Source: F23-B02 sp946405205
GTDB taxonomy: Bacteria; Bacillota; Clostridia; Oscillospirales; Oscillospiraceae
DNA: 64,000 nucleotides
Assembly (NCBI GenBank): GCA_946405205.1
Contig: CAMJGL010000005.1
Location: forward strand, 1-64,000
Reading direction: 5' to 3'
A program made the translations under genes and the position numbers. Numbering within the stretch: position 1 is the first letter of the stretch; the number at the start of each line of letters is the position of its first letter. The notes beneath the pieces were generated by a model. The model saw only the letters and a list, made by a program, of their open reading frames with translations. It was not told where the DNA came from and made no database searches. Positions 15,025-23,266 of the stretch are shown piece by piece.

Positions 15025-15888
15025 TCAGCGGATCAGCATGACAAGCGTTCCCGCGACGATGGCGGCAAGTCCAACGGCAGATTTTTTCGACAGCCTTTCA
15101 TTGAACACAAAATATGAAAACATTATTGTTACAAGGATGCTCAGCTTATCGATCGGAACTACAACGCTCGCAAGGCCGTCCTGCAGGGCCTTATAATAAC
15201 AAAGCCAGGAGGCTCCGGTTGCTATCCCAGACAGGCAGATAAAGCCAAGCTCACGGCGGGGAATCTCCTTCAACGATGCTGTTTTTCCGGTGGCAAACAC
15301 CATTACCCAAGCCATGATAAGGACGACAACCGTGCGTATGGCCGTGCCGAGATTGGACTCCACGCCGGAAATGCCGACCTTTCCGAGTATAGCCGTCAGA
15401 CTTGCAAAAACGGCTGATCCAAAAGCATAGAGCAGCCAGCCTTTTCCCTTCGGCTGCTTTGGATCGGAGTCTCTTTTTTCTATCATCATGTAAGTACCCA
15501 CACCAATCAGCACAACGCCGATGGCCTTGGGAAGATTTATATCCTCATGAAGGAAAATGAAAGCCAGAATTATCGTCAGTATAGTGCTTGACTTGTCTAT
15601 GGGAACTACCTTGTTTATGTCTCCGAGCTGAAGCGCTTTAAAATAGCAGAGCCAGGATGCTCCTGTTGCCAGGCCCGAAAGCACCAAAAACAGAAGGGTT
15701 TTGCTGTCAATAGAGGAGATCTGAGACTGCGACCCTATAACGAACACCATGAGCCACGAAAATATAAGCACTACGATAGTACGAACAGCCGTCGCCACGG
15801 TAGAGTCCGTTTTCCGTATCCCGCATTTGGCCAAAATAGATGTTAAGCCCGCAAAAAGAGCCGAGCCGAATGCAAACACAAGCCACAT
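15025..15888 (-). CDS. EamA/DMT-family transporter
   Basis: A 287-residue permease of the drug/metabolite transporter superfamily with two EamA halves (about 1-138 and 150-287) and ten spans. The repeats are obvious: LSGLATGASWLCYFKALQLG and LSGIATGASWLCYYKALQDG occupy equal positions, followed by VVPIDK in each. Substrate unknown. Start 15888 (ATG) lies 10 nt after GGAGG; an in-frame TTG at 15897 is too close to it. Single gene. Confidence 0.88.
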   Translation of the reverse strand: MWLVFAFGSALFAGLTSILAKCGIRKTDSTVATAVRTIVVLIFSWLMVFVIGSQSQISSIDSKTLLFLVLSGLATGASWLCYFKALQLGDINKVVPIDKSSTILTIILAFIFLHEDINLPKAIGVVLIGVGTYMMIEKRDSDPKQPKGKGWLLYAFGSAVFASLTAILGKVGISGVESNLGTAIRTVVVLIMAWVMVFATGKTASLKEIPRRELGFICLSGIATGASWLCYYKALQDGLASVVVPIDKLSILVTIMFSYFVFNERLSKKSAVGLAAIVAGTLVMLIR

Positions 15889-16115
15889 AATGATCAATCC
15901 TCCATGCTGAGCAGATGTTTTTAATCGATATAATTATATCATAAAATACTGATAACGAAATAGATACAGCTACAAAATTTTTGCTTTTTCGCAGTTAATG
16001 TAAAAAAGAGTGAGAGAAACAGCTTCGAACGCATTTATTCGCTGTATCAGCCATTTTTTCTTATATTTGCATATAAAATCCACGCTAAAACCTGAAGATT
16101 TATATATTTTAATGA

Positions 16116-16144
16116 TTGAAAAGCAGGTACTTAACGGATATAAT
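16116..16144 (+). promoter_or_regulatory. SigA-type promoter of the aminotransferase gene
   Basis: TTGAAA (16116-16121), 17 nt, TATAAT (16139-16144). The rest of 15905-16115 is AT-rich with a weak hairpin (ACAGC/GCTGT near 16020) and nothing I could identify. Confidence 0.75.
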
Positions 16145-16173
16145 TATCCTATTAAAAAATGGAGATGATAACA

Positions 16174-17364
16174 ATGAAACCAGCATCAAAAATTGCGGAA
16201 GCGGTTCGTGCATCAACAACTATGGCTGTTGACAGTCTTGCAAAACAGATGAAAGCCGACGGACTTGACGTTGTCGGCTTCGGTACGGGCGAGCCTGATT
16301 TTAAGACTCCTGATAATATCAATATGGCGGCGATCGCCGCTATCTGTGAGGGTAAGACCAAGTATACTCCCTCCGCCGGAATAATTCCCCTGCGTAAAGC
16401 AATTGCCCAGCGCCTGAAGGCCGACTGCGGCGTTGATTACGACTATACTCAGATCGTTATAGCCAGCGGTGCAAAGCACAGCGTTTATATTGCTCTTGCC
16501 GCGATCACCAATCCCGGTGACGAGATAATAATCCCTGCGCCGTTCTGGGTCAGCTATTATGAAATGGTCCGCATGGTGGGAGGTACTCCGGTTATCATTC
16601 AGGCCGGCGAAGACCAGAATTTCAAGATCACCGCGGAACAGCTCGAAGCGGCTATAACCGAGAACACCAAGTGCCTCATGCTCAACAATCCATCTAACCC
16701 CACAGGAATGATCTATTCCAAAGATGAGCTTCAGGCGATAGCCGACGTTTGCGTCAGGCACGACCTATATATCCTCGCCGATGAGATCTATTATAAGCTT
16801 ATCTATGACGGAATGGAGTTTACAAGCGTTGCAAGCCTGGGCGAGGATGTAAAAGAGCGCACCCTGCTTATAAACGGCGTATCCAAGTCCTATGCCATGA
16901 CCGGCTGGCGCGTCGGCTACTGCGCGGCAAACAAAAAGCTTGCGAAGATAATGTCCAACTTCCTCAGCCACTCTACCGGAGCTCCCTCTACCATCAGTCA
17001 GTGGGCATCCATTGAAGCACTCAGCGGGCCTCAGGACGAAACCGAGGAAATGCGCAAAGCCTTCCTGGAGCGCCGTGACTACATTGTTAAGCGCATTAAC
17101 GAGATCCCCGGCGTGAGCTGCATAAAACCCAACGGTGCGTTCTACGTCATGGTGAATATCGAGAAGCTGGTCGGAAAAACTCTGGGCGGCAAACTCATTG
17201 AAAATGACGATGATTTTGCTATGGCGCTGCTTGAAAAAGAGCTGGTTGCAGTGGTCCCGTGCTCCGGCTTCGGCATAAAGAATTTTGTCCGCTGGTCATA
17301 TGCGGCATCCATGGAGAACATCGAAAAGGGCCTTGACCGCCTTGAAAAATTTGTGACCGAATGA
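16174..17364 (+). CDS. aspB: PLP-dependent aminotransferase (aspartate aminotransferase type)
   Basis: Class I/II fold type I aminotransferase, most like AspB (subgroup Ib), which interconverts aspartate/2-oxoglutarate and oxaloacetate/glutamate in the cytosol. The 396-residue protein shows GTGEPDF, the NNPSNPTG asparagine loop, DEIYYKLIY, the PLP lysine in NGVSKSYAMTGWR, and the substrate-binding arginine in NFVRWSYA near the end. Start 16174 follows GGAG at 9 nt. Substrate specificity beyond this subgroup is uncertain. Confidence 0.85.
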   Translation: MKPASKIAEAVRASTTMAVDSLAKQMKADGLDVVGFGTGEPDFKTPDNINMAAIAAICEGKTKYTPSAGIIPLRKAIAQRLKADCGVDYDYTQIVIASGAKHSVYIALAAITNPGDEIIIPAPFWVSYYEMVRMVGGTPVIIQAGEDQNFKITAEQLEAAITENTKCLMLNNPSNPTGMIYSKDELQAIADVCVRHDLYILADEIYYKLIYDGMEFTSVASLGEDVKERTLLINGVSKSYAMTGWRVGYCAANKKLAKIMSNFLSHSTGAPSTISQWASIEALSGPQDETEEMRKAFLERRDYIVKRINEIPGVSCIKPNGAFYVMVNIEKLVGKTLGGKLIENDDDFAMALLEKELVAVVPCSGFGIKNFVRWSYAASMENIEKGLDRLEKFVTE

Positions 17365-17392
17365 TATAATAATCACCCCACGAACATAGCTT
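17363..17392 (+). promoter_or_regulatory. SigE-like promoter of cwlD
   Basis: GATATAAT (17363-17370, overlapping the aminotransferase stop), 14 nt, CATAGCTT (17385-17392). Expected start about 17399, leaving a leader of roughly ten bases. Confidence 0.55.
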
Positions 17393-17409
17393 GTTAGTGG
17401 GGTGATTTT
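17371..17409 (+). promoter_or_regulatory. Terminator-like hairpin holding the cwlD SD
   Basis: Perfect 11-bp stem AATCACCCCAC/GTGGGGTGATT (17371-17381, 17397-17407) running into TTTT. GGGGTGA in the 3' arm is the cwlD ribosome site and the GTG start follows at 17410. The 5' arm coincides with the spacer of the SigE-like promoter. Confidence 0.65.
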
Positions 17410-18126
17410 GTGTTTATTACGGTTGAGCTGAAAAGCTTTATTAAAGTAACGTCCGTGCTTGTCGCCGTTGCGATCCTCGCGGCGGCTGCGATCACTGTAT
17501 TTCCGCGCAATACCGCCTTGAGGGCCGACAGTGCGATGAGAGCATATACGCTGGTCATAGACGCGGGCCACGGCGGTGTGGACGGCGGTGCGGTATCCGC
17601 CGACGGGAAAAAAGAAAGCGATATTAATCTGAATATCGCGCTTAAAATGTCCGCGCTGTCCGATTTCCTGGGCATCGACTGCGTTCTTACCCGCGATACG
17701 GACAGCGATAATTCCGACAGCGGCAGCTACAGTGAGCATAACAGCCTTGTTTCGCGGGCTGAGCTGGCAAATTCAATTGATAATTCGCTGCTCATCAGCA
17801 TTCATCAAAATAAATTCCCGAGTGAACTTGTAAGCGGTGCGGAAATAATGTATGCTGATACTGAGGGAAGCCGTGAACTCGGCCTCATCACGCAGGAAAA
17901 CATGGTATCTTTTCTTGACCCGGAGAACCGGAGGGTGGCAAGACCGGCACCGTCGGAGCTGCTGCTTACGTCGAGCGTCAAGTGTCCTGCAATACTGGCC
18001 GAGTGTGGGTTTATGTCAAATCCGGACGAGTCGCAGCGGCTCTCAACTGCGGAATACCAGCTTAAAATTGCCGTTGTTCTGATGGGCTCATACATACAGT
18101 TTTCTAATAATCAGCTTCCGGCATAG
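17410..18126 (+). CDS. cwlD: N-acetylmuramoyl-L-alanine amidase CwlD
   Basis: Removes the side peptide from muramic acid, the first step in making the muramic-lactam of spore cortex. The 238-residue protein has an N-terminal signal anchor (13-31) and an Amidase_3 domain with the zinc ligands in VIDAGHGGVDGGA and LISIHQN and the catalytic Glu in ILAECGFMSN. GTG start. Between the aminotransferase and radA; it is preceded by its own SigE-like promoter, which suits mother-cell expression. Confidence 0.92.
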   Translation: MFITVELKSFIKVTSVLVAVAILAAAAITVFPRNTALRADSAMRAYTLVIDAGHGGVDGGAVSADGKKESDINLNIALKMSALSDFLGIDCVLTRDTDSDNSDSGSYSEHNSLVSRAELANSIDNSLLISIHQNKFPSELVSGAEIMYADTEGSRELGLITQENMVSFLDPENRRVARPAPSELLLTSSVKCPAILAECGFMSNPDESQRLSTAEYQLKIAVVLMGSYIQFSNNQLPA

Positions 18127-18134
18127 GAGGAAAT

Positions 18135-19499
18135 ATGAAACAAAAGACAGTGTTCTGCTGCTCTGAATGCGGCAATGAAACGGTTAAATGGAGCGGCAGA
18201 TGCACCGCCTGCGGCGCATGGGACAGCCTTGTCGAGGTAAAGGCGGATGTGAAGGGGAGAGGAGCGGCCAGAGGAGGCTCTTCAAGAGTATCTTTAAAGA
18301 AGCCTAAGCTTATCTCGGAGCTCGATACCGAAGCCGAACTCAGGTTTTCAACAGGAATAGGGGAGCTTGACAGGGTTTTGGGCGGGGGTGCTGTAAAAGG
18401 CTCTCTGGTGCTGGTCGGCGGCGCCCCGGGCATCGGCAAATCAACGCTTTTGCTCCAGCTTTGCGGCCAGACAGAGGGAAACCCGAAGATCCTTTACATC
18501 ACCGGCGAGGAAAGCGAGCGGCAGCTTAAAATGCGCGCTCAGCGCCTCGGCGTAGACAAGGGCGACATATATGTTCTTGCGGAGACCGGTCTTACAGAGG
18601 TCTTGGAAAACATTGAAGCGCTTTCGCCGGATATTGTTATAATAGATTCGATTCAAACGATGTTTGATCAGGACATAAGCTCCGCGCCCGGCAGCGTCAG
18701 TCAGGTGCGCGAATGCACCATGTCGCTCATGCGCATGACGAAGGAAAAAGGCTTTACCACATTTGTTATAGGGCATATTAATAAAGAGGGGAGTATAGCC
18801 GGTCCGAAAGTACTTGAGCATATGGTCGACTGTGTTCTGTACTTTGAGGGCGAGCGAAGCACGTCATTCAGGATACTGAGGGCGGGAAAAAACCGTTTTG
18901 GCTCCACAAATGAGATAGGCGTTTTTGAAATGGCCGAAACAGGACTCAGAGAGCTTAAAAACCCATCGGAGATCATGCTGTCCGGAAGACCTAATAACGC
19001 TCCCGGGACGTGCGTTACCTGTGTTATAGAGGGCTCACGCCCGATATTGGCGGAAATTCAGGCTCTTATTGCTCCTGCGGCATATAACTCCGGCAGACGC
19101 AGTACAAACGGCATCGACTATAACCGCGCTACCTTATTGCTTGCCGTGCTTGAGAAACGCGGCGGTATGTCTGTTTCAAGCTGCGATGCGTATATCAACG
19201 TAATAGGCGGGCTTGAACTGGACGAGCCAGCCGCAGACCTGGCAACGCTTCTTGCTATCGCAAGCAGCTTAAGAGATCTTCCGCTCGGCAGAGACCTGGC
19301 CGCAGTGGGCGAGATCGGCCTGTCCGGTGAGATACGCAGCGTCAGCAATCTCAATTCAAGGCTTTCCGAAATAGCGCGGCTTGGTTTTAAGCGCTGCATT
19401 ATACCGGCGCATATCAAGGACGATATCAAAAAGCCCCATGACCTTGAGCTGATCTCGGTCAAGGATGTACGGGAAGCAATAAAAGCGACTTTGGGCTGA
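18135..19499 (+). CDS. radA: DNA repair protein RadA
   Basis: RecA-like branch-migration helicase acting in recombination. The 454-residue protein has an N-terminal zinc finger (CCSECG...CTACGAW), a RecA-type core with Walker A GGAPGIGKSTLL near residue 96, the family-specific KNRFGSTNEIGVF motif near 253 and a Lon-like C-terminal domain (DLATLLAIASS). Full length; 8 nt after cwlD. Confidence 0.97.
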   Translation: MKQKTVFCCSECGNETVKWSGRCTACGAWDSLVEVKADVKGRGAARGGSSRVSLKKPKLISELDTEAELRFSTGIGELDRVLGGGAVKGSLVLVGGAPGIGKSTLLLQLCGQTEGNPKILYITGEESERQLKMRAQRLGVDKGDIYVLAETGLTEVLENIEALSPDIVIIDSIQTMFDQDISSAPGSVSQVRECTMSLMRMTKEKGFTTFVIGHINKEGSIAGPKVLEHMVDCVLYFEGERSTSFRILRAGKNRFGSTNEIGVFEMAETGLRELKNPSEIMLSGRPNNAPGTCVTCVIEGSRPILAEIQALIAPAAYNSGRRSTNGIDYNRATLLLAVLEKRGGMSVSSCDAYINVIGGLELDEPAADLATLLAIASSLRDLPLGRDLAAVGEIGLSGEIRSVSNLNSRLSEIARLGFKRCIIPAHIKDDIKKPHDLELISVKDVREAIKATLG

Positions 19500-19500
19500 T

Positions 19501-20253
19501 ATGCTTGGATTTATAAAAAAACCGCATCTGCCGCAAAGCAGGGTGCGACATATAATTATCGGCGAAAAGTATCGAAAAACGCTCGAAAATGCGCTGATTC
19601 AGAACAATTTGAGCCCAATTTGGCTCGATAACAATGAGTTCGTGGATGAGCGGCTGTCCGGTCACTGCGATCTTATGGCGGCTCACTTAGGCGACCGCAG
19701 AATAGCGGCCTGCGAGTTTTTGAAATATAGTCAATTAATTAACAATTCAAACATCCCTGATATAGAGCTGCTAACGGTACCAAATCCTACGGGCAAAGCA
19801 TATCCAATAGACGCCGGACTGAATTTCTGCTTGATAGGAACAAAGCTCATATATAATCCTAATACGGCAAATAATGCGGTCGTATCAGCGCTTGACTGCG
19901 AAATGATACCGTGTAAGCAAGGCTACACAAAATGCTCGATCTGCGTCGTGGATGAAAACGCGATAATAACTGCTGACACAAAGATCGCACAGATAGCCGC
20001 AGCAAACGGCATGGAAGCATTGCTCGTTGATAAAGGCCTCGCAGCGCTGGATGGATTTGAATACGGATTTATTGGCGGAGCATCATTTAAGATCGCCAGA
20101 AATAAAATGGCTTTCACCGGAATTATCAAAAACGCCGTTGAGAGAAATAGAATTGAAAGCTTTCTCAATGAACGCGGTATCGGAGCAATATATCTGACAG
20201 TACATGAGCTTTTCGATATCGGCAGCGCGATACCGCTTACGGAGGAAATCTGA
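19501..20253 (+). CDS. DUF6873-like GME-fold protein, function unknown
   Basis: A 250-residue soluble protein that begins one base after the radA stop. Blocks such as VPNPTGKAYPIDAGLNFCLIG, KQGYTKCSICVVDEN, ITADTKIAQIAAANGMEALL and FIGGASFKI suggest the DUF6873 GME-fold family (related to guanidino-modifying enzyme folds). I recognise the family only by pattern. Catalytic residues of deiminases are not obvious, and no role is claimed. It shares the radA transcript and is followed by a strong terminator. Confidence 0.65.
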   Translation: MLGFIKKPHLPQSRVRHIIIGEKYRKTLENALIQNNLSPIWLDNNEFVDERLSGHCDLMAAHLGDRRIAACEFLKYSQLINNSNIPDIELLTVPNPTGKAYPIDAGLNFCLIGTKLIYNPNTANNAVVSALDCEMIPCKQGYTKCSICVVDENAIITADTKIAQIAAANGMEALLVDKGLAALDGFEYGFIGGASFKIARNKMAFTGIIKNAVERNRIESFLNERGIGAIYLTVHELFDIGSAIPLTEEI

Positions 20254-20307
20254 TGAAAGCACAGCAGATGGCAAAATTGCCGTTTTGTATGCTGTGCTTT
20301 CATTTTT
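20253..20307 (+). terminator. Terminator after the radA operon
   Basis: 13-bp stem ATGAAAGCACAGC/GCTGTGCTTTCAT (20253-20265, 20291-20303) with TTTTT. Confidence 0.85.
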
Positions 20308-20364
20308 AACTCCCCTAAATTAAACAAAATCTTTATTTTGCTTAATTATTGGTCAATTTGCCAA

Positions 20365-20393
20365 TAGACATTTCAAGACTTCCCCATTATACT
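20365..20393 (+). promoter_or_regulatory. Promoter of the second Xer recombinase
   Basis: TAGACA (20365-20370), 17 nt, TATACT (20388-20393). Confidence 0.5.
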
Positions 20394-20427
20394 AATATCA
20401 AGAAAATTTCAGCGGAGTTGTATTAAT

Positions 20428-21429
20428 ATGGACTACAGAACCGAAGCACCTGATATTATAAAAGGCTTTTTGATCTATCACGAAACAATCAAAGGCCATT
20501 CAAAAAAAACAGTTGAGGAATACTATCTTGATCTGCGTACCTTTTTCAGATACCTGAAGGTCATTCGCGGTATCGTGCCCCGCAATACTGAACTTGATGA
20601 GATCAGCATAAGTGATATCGACATTGATTTTGTAAAATCAGTTACTGTTACGGAGGCTTATGAATATCTCTCCTTCCTTTCAAGGGACAGAGTAAAAAAC
20701 CAGCGGAGCCGGGATACGGAATACGGCACCAAGGCGTCTACAAGAGCCAGAAAGGTCTCCACCCTGCGCAGCTTTTACAAATATCTGACGACAAAAGCAA
20801 AGCTTATTGATGTCAATCCCCTTCAGGACCTTGATGTGCCCAAGATCCCCAATACACTGCCCCGCTACCTTACTCTGCCTGAAGCCCAGGCCCTCCTCTC
20901 CTCTGTTGACGGGAAGAACAAAGAGCGCGATTACTGTATCCTCTGTATTTTTCTAAATTGCGGGCTTCGTATTTCTGAGATCGTGGGTTTGAATATTCAG
21001 GACATACGTGAGGATCACATAAGGGTGTTCGGTAAAGGCAGTAAAGAACGTGTGGTTTATATTAATGACGCCTGCGCCGATGCCATAAATCAGTACCTTA
21101 ATATCAGGAGATCCATTGCGGCAATTGACAAAAACGCACTGTTTTTGTCGAACAGACGCACAAGGATGAGCCGTGAGGCTGTGCACAGCATGGTCAAAAA
21201 CTCACTGAGGAGAGCCGGCCTGGATGCGGACAAGTACTCATCCCACAAGCTGCGCCATACCGCCGCTACCCTGATGCTGCAAAACGGAGTTGACGTGAGG
21301 ACTTTGCAGGAGCTTCTCGGGCATGATAACCTGAATACTACTCAGATATATACCCACATTGATAATTCAGAGCTCAGAACAGCCGCCGACGCCAATCCCC
21401 TCGGCAGCTTTAAGCCTAATAACGAATAA
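20428..21429 (+). CDS. xerC: Tyrosine recombinase, XerC-like
   Basis: A 333-residue tyrosine recombinase, probably the XerC partner of the XerD at 7323. Catalytic residues: Arg181 (CGLRISEI), Lys206 (GKGSKERVV), His273 and Arg276 (SHKLRHTAA), His299 (LGHDN) and Tyr308 (TQIYTH). The N-terminal core-binding domain has an extra segment (about 48-100) that makes it longer than typical XerC. It is a single-gene unit with its own promoter and terminator and has no phage neighbours. An independent integrase role is less likely. Confidence 0.85.
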   Translation: MDYRTEAPDIIKGFLIYHETIKGHSKKTVEEYYLDLRTFFRYLKVIRGIVPRNTELDEISISDIDIDFVKSVTVTEAYEYLSFLSRDRVKNQRSRDTEYGTKASTRARKVSTLRSFYKYLTTKAKLIDVNPLQDLDVPKIPNTLPRYLTLPEAQALLSSVDGKNKERDYCILCIFLNCGLRISEIVGLNIQDIREDHIRVFGKGSKERVVYINDACADAINQYLNIRRSIAAIDKNALFLSNRRTRMSREAVHSMVKNSLRRAGLDADKYSSHKLRHTAATLMLQNGVDVRTLQELLGHDNLNTTQIYTHIDNSELRTAADANPLGSFKPNNE

Positions 21430-21455
21430 GGCTTGCCAAACGGCAAGCCTTTTGT
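21428..21455 (+). terminator. Terminator after xerC
   Basis: Perfect 10-bp stem AAGGCTTGCC/GGCAAGCCTT with a 4-nt loop, then TTG TTAT. Confidence 0.85.
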
Positions 21456-21544
21456 TATAGGTTTTCAGCTTCAACTCTTAATTTGCAGAACTGATTAAGC
21501 CATTCAGGCTGAATATCTTCGTGAACAGCTTACGGACAACAAAC

Positions 21545-21573
21545 AAGGCACTCTTCCTTATGAATAGTGCCTT
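21545..21573 (-). terminator. Terminator after the P-type ATPase-like gene
   Basis: 8-bp stem AAGGCACT/AGTGCCTT (21545-21552, 21566-21573), followed on the minus strand by GTTTGTT. Nothing else was recognised in 21456-21544. Confidence 0.6.
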
Positions 21574-21587
21574 ATTTGCTGACCTTA

Positions 21588-23231
21588 TTATTGCTCGATT
21601 TTTTCTTTTATTTGCTCATCAAGAGGAACATTCGGCAGCCTTGCGATGTTGAGAACGCCTGCTATCGAAGCGGCAAAATCCGCAGCTACGATGAACCAAA
21701 TCGTTGAATTTCCCGTGAGTGCGAGAACGACCAAAACGGCCTTGATGAAGATGGTAAAAGCAAGATTCTCGATCGACAGTCTCTTGACCCGTTTGGAGGC
21801 CATATAGGCAACCGGCAGGCCGAAAATGCCGATGTTGCTCATGAGCATATCAGTATTTTCGGTGGCATAGCCCACCTTTGCGTCGATGTCAGCGGCCGTG
21901 TGATAGTCAAGGTTTTCTGCGCTTACATACAAGAGCTTGCCGCCTTCGGGCAATTCATCCGCGTACTGCTGGATTATTGCAGCCTTTTTTGCTGAATCGC
22001 ATTCATAGTGGAGCTCATCAATATTGAGCGCCCGGGCAAGTCTTTCACTCACTTCCCTGCCGTCCTCGGTCAGGAGGATGCTTTTGATATTGCCCATTGC
22101 CGCGAAATCGGAAATAACGCTTTCGGCATATGGATTTATGTTTTCCTTGAAGCTTATACTTCCGGCGTAGTTTCCGGCTACAGCCATATATAATATATAG
22201 CCTTTTTTCAGTCCCTCGGCCGGTATAGTGATACCGCGAGCATCAAACAGCTCCTGAGTTCCCAAAAGCACGCTTCGACCGCGAAGCTTTATCTCCATGC
22301 CGCAGCCGGGCAATTCTCTGAACCCGCTTATATAATCCGTTATTATATCCCCGCCATAGGCGCTGACAATAGGTACCGCGATCCTCTGCTCGGAATTATA
22401 TGCCGTGTACGCGGCAAGCTGCAAAAAGGTATCATTATCAAGGATGGGAGAGCTCAGCGATACGAGCTTTGGTGTACCCTCCGTAAAAACATCTGCCTTA
22501 TCATATATTACCGCGCTGATCTTTCCGGTATCCTCAAGCGTCTTTGCGCTTTTAATGAACACTCCGTATTCAGCGGACAGACCGAGTCCCGCTGCAGTAC
22601 ACAAAGGCAGAGATACCAGTGCGGATGCGGGGATAGAGGCCGCAACGAGCATACATCCGCGGCGAATACTCATAACAAAGCTCATATCGCTTATGAGCGG
22701 AACGACTGCTGCATAGAGCAAGCCCACAATGAATGCCGCCTTTGAAAACAGCTCAAAATACGGCATATACTTTGCATGGATCGAGTTCTTCGATGCCTCG
22801 GGGCTGCTCAGTATTGCTCTTAAGCCGGCCTGAGCGTCCGGGTCATCAGCCGATACAGCCTTATATGCGCTTTTTTTGGTCAGTTTTGATGCATAGTCGA
22901 GAAATACACGACATAACTGATAGACGACCAATGTAACGACAGATTCAATATAGCATCCGGCGCAGAAGCTGGCTATTACAACGATCAATATAAGGAGAGA
23001 GCTGCTTAAATAATCCTTTTTTCTTATATCTGAGTATGAGATAAGAGCGATATCAAAGCCGCAGATCACGATTGCAGCTATCAGAATCAGGATAGATATA
23101 AAGTGTGCTGTAATTACTGAATTCGCGAGTATGAGCAGCAAAACGGAGACTGCGGCCCTTATTAGCGTAAACAGATCAGGCAAAACTTTTTTGTCCTTTC
23201 TGCGTCCTGCGCCCGCTGCCTTTTTTGCCAT
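21588..23231 (-). CDS. Degenerate P1B-type ATPase-like membrane protein (pseudo-pump)
   Basis: A 547-residue membrane protein built like a zinc/cadmium P-type ATPase but missing its chemistry. The membrane parts align well: VTLVVYQLCRVFLDYA (98-113), VAASIPASALVSLPL (196-210) and the terminal pair near 490-532 (AADFAASIAGVLNIARL). The phosphorylation motif DKTGT reads DKADV (Asp244 kept), the CPC metal site reads IPA (200-202), SEHP reads SEQR (280-283), TGD reads TED (388-390), and GDGxND reads SAENLD (437-442). The roughly 100-residue actuator domain is replaced by about 30 residues. The frame is intact, with a good SD (GGGAGGTG). It lies 35 nt after fba on the same strand. Transport by phosphorylation is very unlikely; a regulatory or scaffold role is a guess. 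Confidence 0.8.
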   Translation of the reverse strand: MAKKAAGAGRRKDKKVLPDLFTLIRAAVSVLLLILANSVITAHFISILILIAAIVICGFDIALISYSDIRKKDYLSSSLLILIVVIASFCAGCYIESVVTLVVYQLCRVFLDYASKLTKKSAYKAVSADDPDAQAGLRAILSSPEASKNSIHAKYMPYFELFSKAAFIVGLLYAAVVPLISDMSFVMSIRRGCMLVAASIPASALVSLPLCTAAGLGLSAEYGVFIKSAKTLEDTGKISAVIYDKADVFTEGTPKLVSLSSPILDNDTFLQLAAYTAYNSEQRIAVPIVSAYGGDIITDYISGFRELPGCGMEIKLRGRSVLLGTQELFDARGITIPAEGLKKGYILYMAVAGNYAGSISFKENINPYAESVISDFAAMGNIKSILLTEDGREVSERLARALNIDELHYECDSAKKAAIIQQYADELPEGGKLLYVSAENLDYHTAADIDAKVGYATENTDMLMSNIGIFGLPVAYMASKRVKRLSIENLAFTIFIKAVLVVLALTGNSTIWFIVAADFAASIAGVLNIARLPNVPLDEQIKEKIEQ

Positions 23232-23266
23232 AACAGCACCTCCCTGTTCAAAGTTTCTGTTTACGT

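Noticed and set aside
15898..16115. Small RNA gene upstream of the aminotransferase gene
   Set aside because: A weak ACAGC/GCTGT hairpin and AT-rich runs only; no recognisable RNA family or strong terminator.
20428..21429. Integrase of a mobile element
   Set aside because: No phage, att repeat, tRNA or excisionase nearby, and the catalytic set and setting fit XerC.
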